Below, piece after piece: positions 16,146-24,102 of a DNA stretch of 64,000 bases; position 1 is the first letter of the stretch; every line of letters starts with the position of its first letter. The DNA is taken from contig NZ_JBHSBH010000004.1 of assembly GCF_042650565.1 (NCBI RefSeq), forward strand, positions 248,001 through 312,000, in the 5' to 3' direction. A program made the position numbers and the translations under genes. This DNA is from Nocardiopsis_B sediminis. GTDB lineage: Bacteria; Actinomycetota; Actinomycetes; Streptosporangiales; Streptosporangiaceae. The notes under the pieces are model-generated. The model worked only from the letters and a program-made list of their open reading frames with translations, made no database searches and was not told the DNA's origin.

Positions 16146-17870
16146 ATGAGAATCAGACGTGCGGCGAGGCTCGCCGCCCCCCTCATGGTCGTGGCCCTAG
16201 CGGCCGGAGCGTGCGGCGGCGGAGGCGACGAGGAGGACGGCGTCGGCGAGGAGACCCTCGCCGACATCCCGGCCACCGACATCAACCCGACCGAGCGTGG
16301 TGAACTGGAAGAAGGCGGGTCCTTCAACTGGGGCATCAACGAGTACCCCACGCAGTACAACATGGCCCACGTCCAGGGCAACCTGGCCAACGTGCAGCGG
16401 ATCGCCGCCGCCGTGATGCCCATCCCGGTCGACTTCAACGAGAACGGCGAGGTGGCCGCCGACGAGGACTACGTCACCGAGTACGAGCTGAGTGAGGACG
16501 GCCTCACGCTGACCTTCACGCTCAACCCCGACGCCGTGTGGTCCAACGGTGAGCCGATCACCTGGGAGGACTACGAGGCCCAGGTCGAGACCCTCGGCGG
16601 CAACCGCGAGAACGACTCCGACTTCGAGATCGGCGACAAGTCCGGCTACGAGCTCATCGAGGAGGTGAGCGAGGGCGAGGACGAGTACCAGGTCGTCTTC
16701 CAGTTCGAGAGCCCGTACGCGGAGTGGGCGCGGCTGTTCGAGCCGCTGTACCCCAAGGAGATCATGGAGGACCCCGAGGAGTTCAACTCGGCCTACGAGA
16801 GGGACTTCCCGGTCACCGCGGGCCCGTTCGGCGACGTGGAGTTCGACGACACCCGCGAGACCATCACGGTGAACCGGAACGAGGACTGGTGGGGGGAGCC
16901 CGCGGTCCTCGACTCCATCATCTTCCACCACTACGCCAACGACGCCCTCTCCGGTGTCATGGCCAACGGTGAGATCGACGGCTACTACCTCGGCTACGAG
17001 GCCGCCCAGTTCGAGGAGCTGCGCGACCTCGAGGGCATCCGCATCACCCGCGGGATCGACAACGCCTACCGGCACATCTCCATCAACGGCGGCGAGGGCC
17101 GGCTGCTGGAGGACGTCGAGGTCCGCAACGCCCTCGTGCACGCCATCGACCGCTCCGCTCTGGCCGAGGCCACGCTCAGCGGCGTGGAGTGGCCCAGCGA
17201 CCCCACGGTCAACCGGCTGATCACGTCCACCCAGACCGGGTTCCAGGACAACAGCGAGGGCTACGGGGAGTACGACCCCGAGCTGGCGGCGCAGATGCTC
17301 GACGAGGCCGGCTGGACCCAGTCCGGTGAGGGCGAGACCCGCACCCGCGACGGGGAGGAGCTGGAGATCCACTGGGTCATCCCCTCGGACCTCCAGAACA
17401 CCCGCGACGAGGCCGAGGTCGCCCAGGCGCAGCTCCAGGAGATCGGTGTGGCGGTGAACATCGAGAGTGTTCCCAACACCGCGTACTTCGAGGAGTACAT
17501 CGTCCCCGGCAACTACGACATGACGACCTTCGTCTACACCAAGACCAACCCCTTCGGCGGCGACTCCGCCGAGAACTTCACCGGCCCGGTGGGCGAGACA
17601 GACGAGGGCGAGGTCAACTGGGGCAACAACCTCGCCTTCTTCACCACCGACGAGCTCAACGAGAAGTTCGCGGAGCTCTCCGAGGCGGTCGACCCCGAGG
17701 ACTACGCCGCGATCGCCAACGAGATCGACCGGCTGCTGTGGGAGCAGAGCATGGCCGTGCCGCTGTTCCAGCGCCCGGGCACCTTCGCGGTGCGGGAGAA
17801 CGTGGCCAACTGGGGCGCCAATGGCCTGGCCTCCATCGTCTACGAGAACATCGGCTTCACCGCCGAATAA
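16146..17870 (+). CDS. Oligopeptide ABC transporter substrate-binding lipoprotein
   Basis: Family 5 extracellular solute-binding protein (DppA/OppA fold), 574 aa, tethered to the membrane by a lipid. The start at 16146 has GAGGAG upstream. A short Arg-rich n-region and hydrophobic stretch end at LAAGAC, the probable lipid-modified Cys. The body carries the family pattern (LSEDGLTLTFTLNPDAVWSNGEPITWEDY, and later AQMLDEAGW). It is strongly acidic. It supplies substrate to the permeases upstream; being last in the operon, near a hairpin terminator, is common for this gene. Ligand unknown. Confidence 0.93.
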   Translation: MRIRRAARLAAPLMVVALAAGACGGGGDEEDGVGEETLADIPATDINPTERGELEEGGSFNWGINEYPTQYNMAHVQGNLANVQRIAAAVMPIPVDFNENGEVAADEDYVTEYELSEDGLTLTFTLNPDAVWSNGEPITWEDYEAQVETLGGNRENDSDFEIGDKSGYELIEEVSEGEDEYQVVFQFESPYAEWARLFEPLYPKEIMEDPEEFNSAYERDFPVTAGPFGDVEFDDTRETITVNRNEDWWGEPAVLDSIIFHHYANDALSGVMANGEIDGYYLGYEAAQFEELRDLEGIRITRGIDNAYRHISINGGEGRLLEDVEVRNALVHAIDRSALAEATLSGVEWPSDPTVNRLITSTQTGFQDNSEGYGEYDPELAAQMLDEAGWTQSGEGETRTRDGEELEIHWVIPSDLQNTRDEAEVAQAQLQEIGVAVNIESVPNTAYFEEYIVPGNYDMTTFVYTKTNPFGGDSAENFTGPVGETDEGEVNWGNNLAFFTTDELNEKFAELSEAVDPEDYAAIANEIDRLLWEQSMAVPLFQRPGTFAVRENVANWGANGLASIVYENIGFTAE

Positions 17871-17916
17871 CGGGAGCCGGCCACCCGGCCGATCCGACCC
17901 GTGTCCCGACGACGGC

Positions 17917-17945
17917 GCCCCCGCCCGGAGCACTCCGGCGGGGGC
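17917..17945 (+). terminator. Terminator of the ABC operon
   Basis: GCCCCCGCCCGGAG pairs with CTCCGGCGGGGGC around a CA loop with one bulged C, 47 bp after the binding-protein stop. The assembly breaks just downstream. Confidence 0.65.
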
Positions 17946-17953
17946 CCCGCCGC

Positions 17954-17982
17954 NNNNNNNNNNNNNNNNNNNNNNNNNNNNN
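17954..17982. other. Assembly gap (29 Ns)
   Basis: Twenty-nine N characters flanked by G/C-only sequence right after a GC hairpin. The true length is unknown. It falls in the intergenic space, so no gene is interrupted, but part of the leader of the next gene may be missing. Confidence 0.98.
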
Positions 17983-18015
17983 GGGGCCGGGCCCGCCTTT
18001 CCCGGGACGACGGCA

Positions 18016-18034
18016 TGAGGTTAGGCTCACCTAT
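18016..18034 (+). promoter_or_regulatory. Iron box (DtxR/IdeR-type operator)
   Basis: TGAGGTTAGGCTCACCTAT matches 16 of 19 positions of the actinobacterial DtxR/IdeR iron box (TTAGGTTAGGCTAACCTAA). It ends 31 bp before the start of an iron-siderophore binding lipoprotein. Predicts repression by iron-loaded IdeR/DmdR. Confidence 0.8.
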
Positions 18035-18065
18035 CATTCATGCCACCTCGGTGCCGGGAGCCCCC

Positions 18066-19115
18066 ATGACCCCATCGACCCCTGTTCCCCCAGCGGGCCG
18101 CCTGCCCGCCGGGCCCCGATCCGGCCGCCCCGCCGCCCTCTGCGCCGTGCTCGCCGCGCTGTGTGCGGCCGCGGCCTGCGGCCCCGGCGGCGCCGCGCCG
18201 GCCGCCGAGGGCGGGACGCGCACGGTCGAGGCCGCCAACGGCACCGTCGAGGTCCCCGCCGACCCCCGGCGGGTGGCCGTCCTGTGGCGGCCCACCCTGG
18301 CCGCCGCCACCCTGCTGGGCGCCGATGTCGTGGCCGCGCCCGGCGACCCGGGCGCCCCCGGCGGCGGACTCGCGCCCTTCCTGCCCGCAGACCCTCCGGA
18401 GCCCGGCCCGGAGGTGGTGTCCGACTCCCCGGCCGAGAACGACATCGACATCGAACGCCTCGCCACCACCGAGCCCGATCTCATCATCGGGGTCCGCACC
18501 GGCAACGGACTCCAGGCCGAACTCCTGCCCCGGCTGGAGGCCATAGCCCCCACCGTCCTGCTGGACTGGGACGGGACCGCCTCCTGGCGCGACCACCTCA
18601 CCGAGGTCGGCGCGGTCCTCGACCGCGGCGCCAGGGCCGAGGAGGCCGAAGCCGGCTACCGGGCCGCCGTCGACCAGGCCCGCGAGGAGATCGAAGCGGC
18701 GGCGGGCGACCCCGCCGGCATCGAGGTGTCCCTGGTCCGGCTCCAGGACGAGCGCGAGATCCGGCTGGAGACCCCGGCGTCCTTCCCCGGCCAGGTCATC
18801 GCCGACCTCGGGTTCGCCCGGCCCGCCACCCAGCGCACCGCACCCGACGGCACCGGCACCGACTACATCGCCGAGAGCTACGAGAACCTCGACCGCGCCG
18901 ACGGCGACATCGTCTTCGTCCTCGCCGGCAGCGGGTACGCCGACGCCCCCGGCACGTTCACCGGGGGCGTCTGGGACGAGCTCGGCGCAGTGCGGCGCGA
19001 GCGCGTTTTCGCCGCCGACTACGACCAGTGGGGGGCGTCCAACCACTACGCCGCCCACCGCATCATCGACGACGTCACGGGGGCGGTCACCGGAGAGACC
19101 GCCCCCGCGGTGTAG
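18066..19115 (+). CDS. Iron-siderophore ABC transporter substrate-binding lipoprotein
   Basis: FecB/FhuD-type periplasmic-binding-like lipoprotein, 349 aa, that would capture a ferric siderophore outside the membrane. ATG at 18066 has GGGAG 5 nt upstream; an earlier ATG at 18015 overlaps the iron box and is unlikely. The signal peptide ends in LCAAAAC (Cys38). The mature part shows the family opening GTVEVPADPRRVAVLW and later DYIAESYENLDRADGDIVFVL. No permease or ATPase genes adjoin, so it is an orphan receptor relying on a transporter encoded elsewhere. Iron regulation is supported by the operator upstream. Confidence 0.88.
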   Translation: MTPSTPVPPAGRLPAGPRSGRPAALCAVLAALCAAAACGPGGAAPAAEGGTRTVEAANGTVEVPADPRRVAVLWRPTLAAATLLGADVVAAPGDPGAPGGGLAPFLPADPPEPGPEVVSDSPAENDIDIERLATTEPDLIIGVRTGNGLQAELLPRLEAIAPTVLLDWDGTASWRDHLTEVGAVLDRGARAEEAEAGYRAAVDQAREEIEAAAGDPAGIEVSLVRLQDEREIRLETPASFPGQVIADLGFARPATQRTAPDGTGTDYIAESYENLDRADGDIVFVLAGSGYADAPGTFTGGVWDELGAVRRERVFAADYDQWGASNHYAAHRIIDDVTGAVTGETAPAV

Positions 19116-19124
19116 CCGCGGGCC

Positions 19125-19150
19125 GGCCGGGCGCTCAGCGGCGCCCGGCC
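19125..19150. terminator. Bidirectional terminator between convergent genes
   Basis: A 10-bp stem GGCCGGGCGC with its complement and loop TCAGCG. It overlaps the stop of the minus-strand membrane protein and ends the long Tad locus as well as the iron-binding gene. Confidence 0.75.
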
Positions 19151-19539
19151 GCCGTCCGTGCCCCGCGGCCCAGCCGCACCAGCAAGAGCCAGGCGGCGGC
19201 TATTGCGACCAGCCCCGCCACGCACCGCGCGGCGACCACCTGACACGACGCATCGCCGAGCACTCCGGCGACCGTCACGCCGACGACCTGCACGGCGGGC
19301 AGCGCCAGCACCACGGCGGCCCCGGCCGGCGCCGCCACGCGGTGGGTGCCGTAGACGAGCCCGGCCAGGAGCACCATCGCGAAGGACACCAGCAGCTGGG
19401 GCCCCGAAGTCCAGGCCACCTGGCCGCCGGTGGACTCCAGCTGCTCAACGGTGGCCAGGCCGATCGACGCCAGCGGGGTGGCGACCACCCCGACCAGCCA
19501 CACAGCGGCCGCCACGACCGGGGCGAGAACGGTCCTCAT
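19135..19539 (-). CDS. Small four-helix membrane protein, unknown function
   Basis: A 134-aa protein with four predicted membrane helices, short loops and a basic C-terminus (RLGRGARTAAGRR). Two Cys lie close together in the loop before the last helix (DASCQVVAARC). No family is recognised. It is the last gene of the Tad locus, about 85 bp downstream of the 516-aa pilin fusion, and may assist that protein's export or anchoring; this is inference from position only. Confidence 0.65.
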   Translation of the reverse strand: MRTVLAPVVAAAVWLVGVVATPLASIGLATVEQLESTGGQVAWTSGPQLLVSFAMVLLAGLVYGTHRVAAPAGAAVVLALPAVQVVGVTVAGVLGDASCQVVAARCVAGLVAIAAAWLLLVRLGRGARTAAGRR

Positions 19540-19623
19540 CGTGCGGTCACCTTCCCTCCCTCTGCGGCACGGCGGCCCCGGGCGGGGCCGCCCGGGACGA
19601 TCCCGGGGGCCGTGTCATGTGCG

Positions 19624-21174
19624 CTACTCATCGTCCTGCTCCTGGGACAGGCAGTCCGGGAAGTCGATGAATTCGCGGCTGCCGTCGCGCGGCCGGTCCA
19701 GGATCTGCGCTTCGCGGGTGTGTCGCTCCTCCACACCCCAGTTGACGCTGGCGCCCAGTTGCAGCCCGAGCTTGATCTGAGCGTTGAAGGCCGTCTGGTC
19801 GCTGGTCACGTCCGCCTCGTACTGCCAGACGCGGCCGCGCTCGTAGAACAGGTGCTCCCAGTCGGGGGCGTCGGGGCCGGGCTCCTCGTTGATCTCACCG
19901 CCGGACCGGTCGTCCATCAGGGGGCCGCGCATGGAGTCGATCACATTGGCAGGGGGGAGCATCCCGCGCTCGGCCAGCAGCCGTTCACCGATCTCCCGCT
20001 CCTCTGGGGTGTCGAAGTCGATCTGCACCATCTGGACCACCCTGGTCCCCTCGCCGTCGGTGTCGCCGCCCCGGCCGCCGTTGATCTCGCGGTTCTCCAG
20101 CCGGCCGTCGGTACCCTCTGCGAACTGGCCCTGAACCGTGGTCATGTAGCGGATGTTGGCGAGCGACCCGTCCTCGTTGCGCGTGACGCGCTGCCCGCCG
20201 CTCCAACTGCCCGAGAGCTGTTCCCGCTGGGTGAAGGCGTAGCCCCCCAGACTGCCCGTCGCGGTGTAGGTGGTGGTCCACGAAGTCTGGGTGTTGTCCG
20301 GGTCGCCGAACCAGTGCGACACGTCCACCTTCCCGCCGTACGACAGGGAGCCGTCGACGCCCAGGTTGAGGTTGTTGCCCTCCAGGTTCTCGTCGTTCCG
20401 GCGCGGGCCGCGGTTCTCATTGGTCCACAGCCCGACCTCGGAGAGGAGGTTGGCCGTGACGTCGATCGTGCCGGTGCGGACCGTGGGGTCGCGGACCTCG
20501 GGCGGGTCGTAGACGCCCAGCCATTCGGCGAAGCCCAGGCCGATCTGCGACTCGGGGTTCATCTGCCGGTTGGTCTCCTCGGCGATGGAGGCCTCGACCT
20601 CCTCCTCGAACTCCTCGAACTCCGCCTGGTCCTCGAAGATGTAGGTCATGCCCGGGGCGAGCTTCGCCGAGACGCCGCCCTCGACGTCGGCGGCGAGCGC
20701 CGCCGCGTTCTCCTGGCCGAAGTCGAAGCCGACACCGCCGCGCACCCCGACCTCGGTCGACGGGACGAACGTGACGACCACTGAACCGTCGGACAGAGTC
20801 TCCTTCGAGTAGGTGTACTGCTGCCCGAACCGGAAGATCCCCAGGTCGAGCTGGTAGCCGGCGGTCTCCGAGCGGCCGTCGCGCACGCAGTAGGCGGGGG
20901 TGAGGTCGTAGGGGTACTCCTCTTCCTCATCGGCCTCCTGCTCGCCTTCGTCGCACTCCCCGCCGGTCAGCCGCTCGAGCCGGCACAAAGCCAGCTCGTA
21001 CAGGTCGTTGGTCCGCCCGGGTAGGGCGATGGCCACCGCGGCCAGGATGACCGCCAGCATCAGGATCACCGCTGCGTACTCGGTGAACGAAGCTCCCCCG
21101 TCGCGCCCACCGTGTGGCCGGGGTCTCCGGACACGGTGCCGCCTGTTGGACGGGGGATGAATAACAGGGGACAT
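19624..21174 (-). CDS. Prepilin-like protein with large beta-rich C-terminal domain
   Basis: 516 aa. Residues 1-27 are a basic leader; G27|ASFTEY fits the type IVb/Flp prepilin cleavage pattern with Glu at +5 (Glu32). One hydrophobic helix (residues 34-52) follows, then a Cys pair (Cys64, Cys74) and an acidic linker (EQEADEEEE). The remaining 420 residues are rich in Gly, Thr, Ser and alternating hydrophobics, suggesting beta structure, with a helical Glu-rich insert near 190; I recognise no family. It shares its N-terminal module with the calpain and transglycosylase fusions nearby, so it is probably another minor pilin displaying a domain. The ribosome-binding site is weak. Confidence 0.75.
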   Translation of the reverse strand: MSPVIHPPSNRRHRVRRPRPHGGRDGGASFTEYAAVILMLAVILAAVAIALPGRTNDLYELALCRLERLTGGECDEGEQEADEEEEYPYDLTPAYCVRDGRSETAGYQLDLGIFRFGQQYTYSKETLSDGSVVVTFVPSTEVGVRGGVGFDFGQENAAALAADVEGGVSAKLAPGMTYIFEDQAEFEEFEEEVEASIAEETNRQMNPESQIGLGFAEWLGVYDPPEVRDPTVRTGTIDVTANLLSEVGLWTNENRGPRRNDENLEGNNLNLGVDGSLSYGGKVDVSHWFGDPDNTQTSWTTTYTATGSLGGYAFTQREQLSGSWSGGQRVTRNEDGSLANIRYMTTVQGQFAEGTDGRLENREINGGRGGDTDGEGTRVVQMVQIDFDTPEEREIGERLLAERGMLPPANVIDSMRGPLMDDRSGGEINEEPGPDAPDWEHLFYERGRVWQYEADVTSDQTAFNAQIKLGLQLGASVNWGVEERHTREAQILDRPRDGSREFIDFPDCLSQEQDDE

Positions 21175-21214
21175 GAACAGATCGTAGGGAAAACTCGGAC
21201 ATGGACGACAGAGG

Positions 21215-21258
21215 CCCCGGGCCCAACCCTGGGCCCAAACCCGGCCCCTGGGCCCAAT
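21215..21258 (-). repeat. Three GGGCCC repeats before the 516-aa pilin fusion
   Basis: GGGCCC occurs at 21219, 21231 and 21250, each preceded on the minus strand by TT (TTGGGCCC). They fill the 88-bp gap between a lipoprotein stop and the pilin start. Copies can pair with each other as RNA hairpins. Similar clusters precede two other pilin genes of the locus. Confidence 0.6.
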
Positions 21259-21262
21259 CCGG

Positions 21263-22057
21263 TCAGCCGCAGGGGACGTCGGTGTACTCGAAGAGCGGGA
21301 CGTCGTGCCAACTGGGGCCCTCGACGTAGCAGAGCCGGCCGGGGATGTAGTCCTGCGGCGGCCGCACCGTGTAGCCCCAGACCTCCTGCGGGGTCTCGTA
21401 CTGGACGTAGCGGCCGTACGTGCCGTCGTCGTAGCTCTCCCCGCCGTCCTCCGGCGGGACCCCGGCGATGGTGACCGCGAACTCCGCTGTGGGCTCGCCG
21501 GCGCTCAGCTCGGCGACGACCTCGGAGTCCTCGGCGGTGAACGCGTCGAACGAGTCGGCGAACCCCTCGGCCTCCTCAGGGGGCAGCCCATTGGGGACGA
21601 GAACGGTGAAGTCCTGGGAGTGCACGGCGTAGCCGCCCTCGTCGTGCAGATAGGACGCCTCACCGCGGAAGGTGACGTCGTCGCCCTCGCGCTCCGCCGA
21701 CGTGAACGTCACGGTCAGCCGGGGAGTCCATTCGACGCTGCCGGAGGAGCCGCCGCCGGGGCCCGGCTCGGCGGCGCCCGGGTCCATCGTGGCGAGCTCC
21801 ACCGTGTCGTTGCCGATGGCGTGCGTGCGGACGCCGCCGACGACGAGGATCGGGTCGCCGTCGCGCTCGGCGTCGACCGGTCCACCGCGGTCGCCCCGGT
21901 CGGGCGGGCCCTCCGTGGCGCCGCCGGGGCTCGCCGTGGCCGACGGGGCGGGGGCCGCCCCGGCCCCGTCGGCGGGCGCCTCGTCGGCCGGCGCGGCGCA
22001 TCCGCCCAGCAGCAGGACGAGCGGGAGCGCCACGGCGGCGGGCGTCTTCGGTGTCAT
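21263..22057 (-). CDS. Tad-locus lipoprotein, unknown function (264 aa)
   Basis: Signal peptide ending in LLLGGC (lipobox), then an Ala/Pro/Gly/Asp-rich spacer of about 60 residues and a C-terminal domain of about 180 residues with mixed beta character. Two Cys near the C-terminus (GRLCYVEG, TDVPCG) may form a disulfide. Surface-exposed, lipid-anchored. No family is recognised. It lies between the small lipoprotein and the 516-aa pilin fusion, all codirectional, and is probably a cell-surface partner of the fused domains. Confidence 0.75.
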   Translation of the reverse strand: MTPKTPAAVALPLVLLLGGCAAPADEAPADGAGAAPAPSATASPGGATEGPPDRGDRGGPVDAERDGDPILVVGGVRTHAIGNDTVELATMDPGAAEPGPGGGSSGSVEWTPRLTVTFTSAEREGDDVTFRGEASYLHDEGGYAVHSQDFTVLVPNGLPPEEAEGFADSFDAFTAEDSEVVAELSAGEPTAEFAVTIAGVPPEDGGESYDDGTYGRYVQYETPQEVWGYTVRPPQDYIPGRLCYVEGPSWHDVPLFEYTDVPCG

Positions 22058-22116
22058 CGTGCGACTCGCCTGTCTTCGGACGGGAGGACGGCTCCAGGGG
22101 CCGCCCCCTGCCGGGG

Positions 22117-22602
22117 TCAGTTTCCGGGCGGCGTGACGGTCAAGGTGACCGACCCGTTGCCTGTCCCCGGCGGGCCATCGCCGGTGGGTTCCCCCACCTC
22201 GTCGATGGCGATCGTGTAGCCGCCGTCGAGATCGACCGTGTCGCCCGCCGAACCGCGGCCCGTGATCTCTTCCTCGATGCCCGGTCCGTCGTTCACGCTG
22301 AAGACGGCCTCGCCGTCCCTCGCGCGCACGACGCCGATGGTCAGACCGGCGATGGTCCCCTGGGTGCCTTGGGCGATGGTCGTGGTCTCCGGCTCATCGC
22401 CCACGGGCGGCGACGGGTCGTAGGTCCGCAGCTCGGGAGTGGTGTTCGGGTCCAAGGCGGGCGGCTCCTGGGAGTCGGCGCCGCCGCCGCAAGCGGCCGC
22501 GGGCAGCAGGAGGGCGAGGAGGACCGCCGCGTACAGCGGACGGCGCCGGTGCCCGCCGCGCGGCCGGAACCGGCGCGGCGCCTTGTGTTCACGGGGTGGC
22601 AT
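22117..22602 (-). CDS. Tad-locus lipoprotein, unknown function (161 aa)
   Basis: 161 aa from ATG at 22602; an upstream extension of the open frame overlaps the calpain gene and is rejected. The leader is very basic (residues 1-24) followed by a hydrophobic stretch ending LLLPAAAC, a lipobox. The mature domain of about 110 residues is Asp/Gly/Thr-rich with beta-like spacing (TIAGLTIGVVRARDGEAVFSV). It starts 18 bp after the calpain fusion's stop, so it is likely cotranslated with that protease. An inhibitor or chaperone for the protease is possible but unproven. Confidence 0.7.
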   Translation of the reverse strand: MPPREHKAPRRFRPRGGHRRRPLYAAVLLALLLPAAACGGGADSQEPPALDPNTTPELRTYDPSPPVGDEPETTTIAQGTQGTIAGLTIGVVRARDGEAVFSVNDGPGIEEEITGRGSAGDTVDLDGGYTIAIDEVGEPTGDGPPGTGNGSVTLTVTPPGN

Positions 22603-22619
22603 GCGCCGAGGTCCTTCCC

Positions 22620-23987
22620 TCACCCGAACGAGTTGGTCTCGACGGTTTCCAGGTGCTCCCGGAATTCTTCCATGGACAGCGTGGTGTGCCGATAGCCCCA
22701 CGGGTTGTAGAGCCGCACGCGGCCGTTCTCGAACCCGGTCACCACATAGGAATGGTCGCCGATCAGAGTCTCCTTTTCGTACGGACCATCGTCCTCGTCG
22801 TCCTTCGTCTGAATGGTGATCGCCGTGCCGTTGGCGAGCCAGTCCTCGATCCGCCGCTGGTCGACATCGCCCGGGGAGTGGTGCTCGCTCTCGCTGCCGG
22901 TCAGGATCTGCATGGCGTCGCCGGGCCGGCCGTTCTCGATGTCCCCGAAGCCGCCCTCGCGCTGGGCATAGGCCTTCTCGAGGATCGCCGGCCACAGGAC
23001 GTCGTCCTGCGGCTTGGCGAACAGGACCCCGCCGTCCTCCTTCAGGACGAGATCGGGGGTGACGGTGACGGATTGGCCGTTTCCGAAGATGACGGTGTAG
23101 GTGCCGTTGGGGTTCTCGCGGATCATGTCCCGGATGACCTCGGGGTTCTGCTCGGCGGTCGCGGCCAGCCCGGCCACCCACCAGCAGTCGCCCAGCGCGC
23201 CCTGGTGGACGTCCTCGGCGCTGATCTCGCCGTCCTCGGGCCAGAGCCGGCCGTCGGGCACCGTGCCCCAGGCGAGGTTGTCGATGTCGTATTCGATGTC
23301 GTCGTAGTCGGGCTCGATGTTGTCGGGGTCGATCGCCCGCACATGGCGCAGGGTGGCGAGGTCGACGCGGTCGAGGATGATGCCGCGGGCGCCGTCGGAG
23401 TCGAGCAGCTCGCGGATCTCACCGTCGGATAGCGTCCACAGCAGGGCGTTGAGTTCGCCGGCCGTCATGTCGGCCATGACGTCCTGCGGCTCGCCGTCAC
23501 GGCACCACCACAGGCAGATGCCCTCGTTCAGGTACCCCCGGATCCGCTCGATGTCGGCTTCGGCGTCGGCGAAGTCCTGCGGGGACGGGTAGCCGGGGGG
23601 CGGGTCCGGGGGAGGGGACCCGGGGGCGCCGCCCGGGCCCTGTCCGGTGCCGTCGGCCGCGGGCTGGGAGCGGGTCGTGGTGTCGGATCGGGTATCGGAA
23701 GCGGCGTCGGTCCCGTCGGACCCGTCGGCCCCGCAGCCGTCCGCCGATTCGATGGCGGACTGCGAAACGTCACAGAGGGCCGCGTTGATGAAACCGGCGA
23801 CCCGGTCGCCGATACCGGTGGTGAAGACGACGGCGGCGACCCCGGCGACCAGCAGGATGACGGCGCCGTACTCGGCGAACCCGGCCCCCCGATCACCGAG
23901 GGAGAGGCAGGGGCGCCGGCGGCGTCGCCCCGCCGCAACGGCGCGTCGGGGACCCGGGTCGGCCGATCGCGTAAAGGGAGTTCGCAT
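22620..23987 (-). CDS. Prepilin-like protein fused to a calpain-family (C2) cysteine protease
   Basis: 455 aa from ATG at 23987; upstream in-frame sequence is rejected because the basic prepilin leader starts here. Module 1: leader, G34|AGFAEY with Glu39 at +5, a hydrophobic helix (41-57), Cys72 and Cys85. Module 2: a disordered Asp/Gly/Pro linker (86-135). Module 3: papain-fold calpain core with oxyanion Gln262, nucleophile Cys268 in QGALGDCWWVAGL, His412 in GDHSYVVTG and Asn428 in YNPWG, so the full catalytic set is intact. Calpains are uncommon in bacteria. The protein should be exported as a minor pilin with its protease outside. Target unknown. Confidence 0.87.
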   Translation of the reverse strand: MRTPFTRSADPGPRRAVAAGRRRRRPCLSLGDRGAGFAEYGAVILLVAGVAAVVFTTGIGDRVAGFINAALCDVSQSAIESADGCGADGSDGTDAASDTRSDTTTRSQPAADGTGQGPGGAPGSPPPDPPPGYPSPQDFADAEADIERIRGYLNEGICLWWCRDGEPQDVMADMTAGELNALLWTLSDGEIRELLDSDGARGIILDRVDLATLRHVRAIDPDNIEPDYDDIEYDIDNLAWGTVPDGRLWPEDGEISAEDVHQGALGDCWWVAGLAATAEQNPEVIRDMIRENPNGTYTVIFGNGQSVTVTPDLVLKEDGGVLFAKPQDDVLWPAILEKAYAQREGGFGDIENGRPGDAMQILTGSESEHHSPGDVDQRRIEDWLANGTAITIQTKDDEDDGPYEKETLIGDHSYVVTGFENGRVRLYNPWGYRHTTLSMEEFREHLETVETNSFG

Positions 23988-24071
23988 GAGGGGAGCCGCA
24001 CAGTCTCTGGCAGGGGCAAGGGGAGAAAGGGACGTCGGCGGGTGGCCGACCCGAGTGAGGCTAGACCGCCG

Positions 24072-24100
24072 GGGCCCGGGCGTCGTGAGCCCTAGGGCCC
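24072..24100 (-). other. Hairpin before the calpain-pilin gene
   Basis: Two GGGCCC blocks (24072-24077, 24095-24100) pair, extended by GGGC/GCCC, around a 7-nt loop. It starts 3 bp after the preceding gene's stop on the minus strand. No U-run follows; it could be a partial terminator, an RNA-processing site or a protein-binding site. Confidence 0.55.
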
Positions 24101-24102
24101 AA

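Noticed and set aside
14312..16438. 708-aa minus-strand open frame opposite the fused ABC ATPase
   Set aside because: Antisense shadow; plus strand carries all Walker and signature motifs.
22603..23181. N-terminal extension of the 161-aa lipoprotein to 354 aa
   Set aside because: It would overlap the calpain gene over 560 bp; the shorter start gives a proper signal peptide and lipobox.
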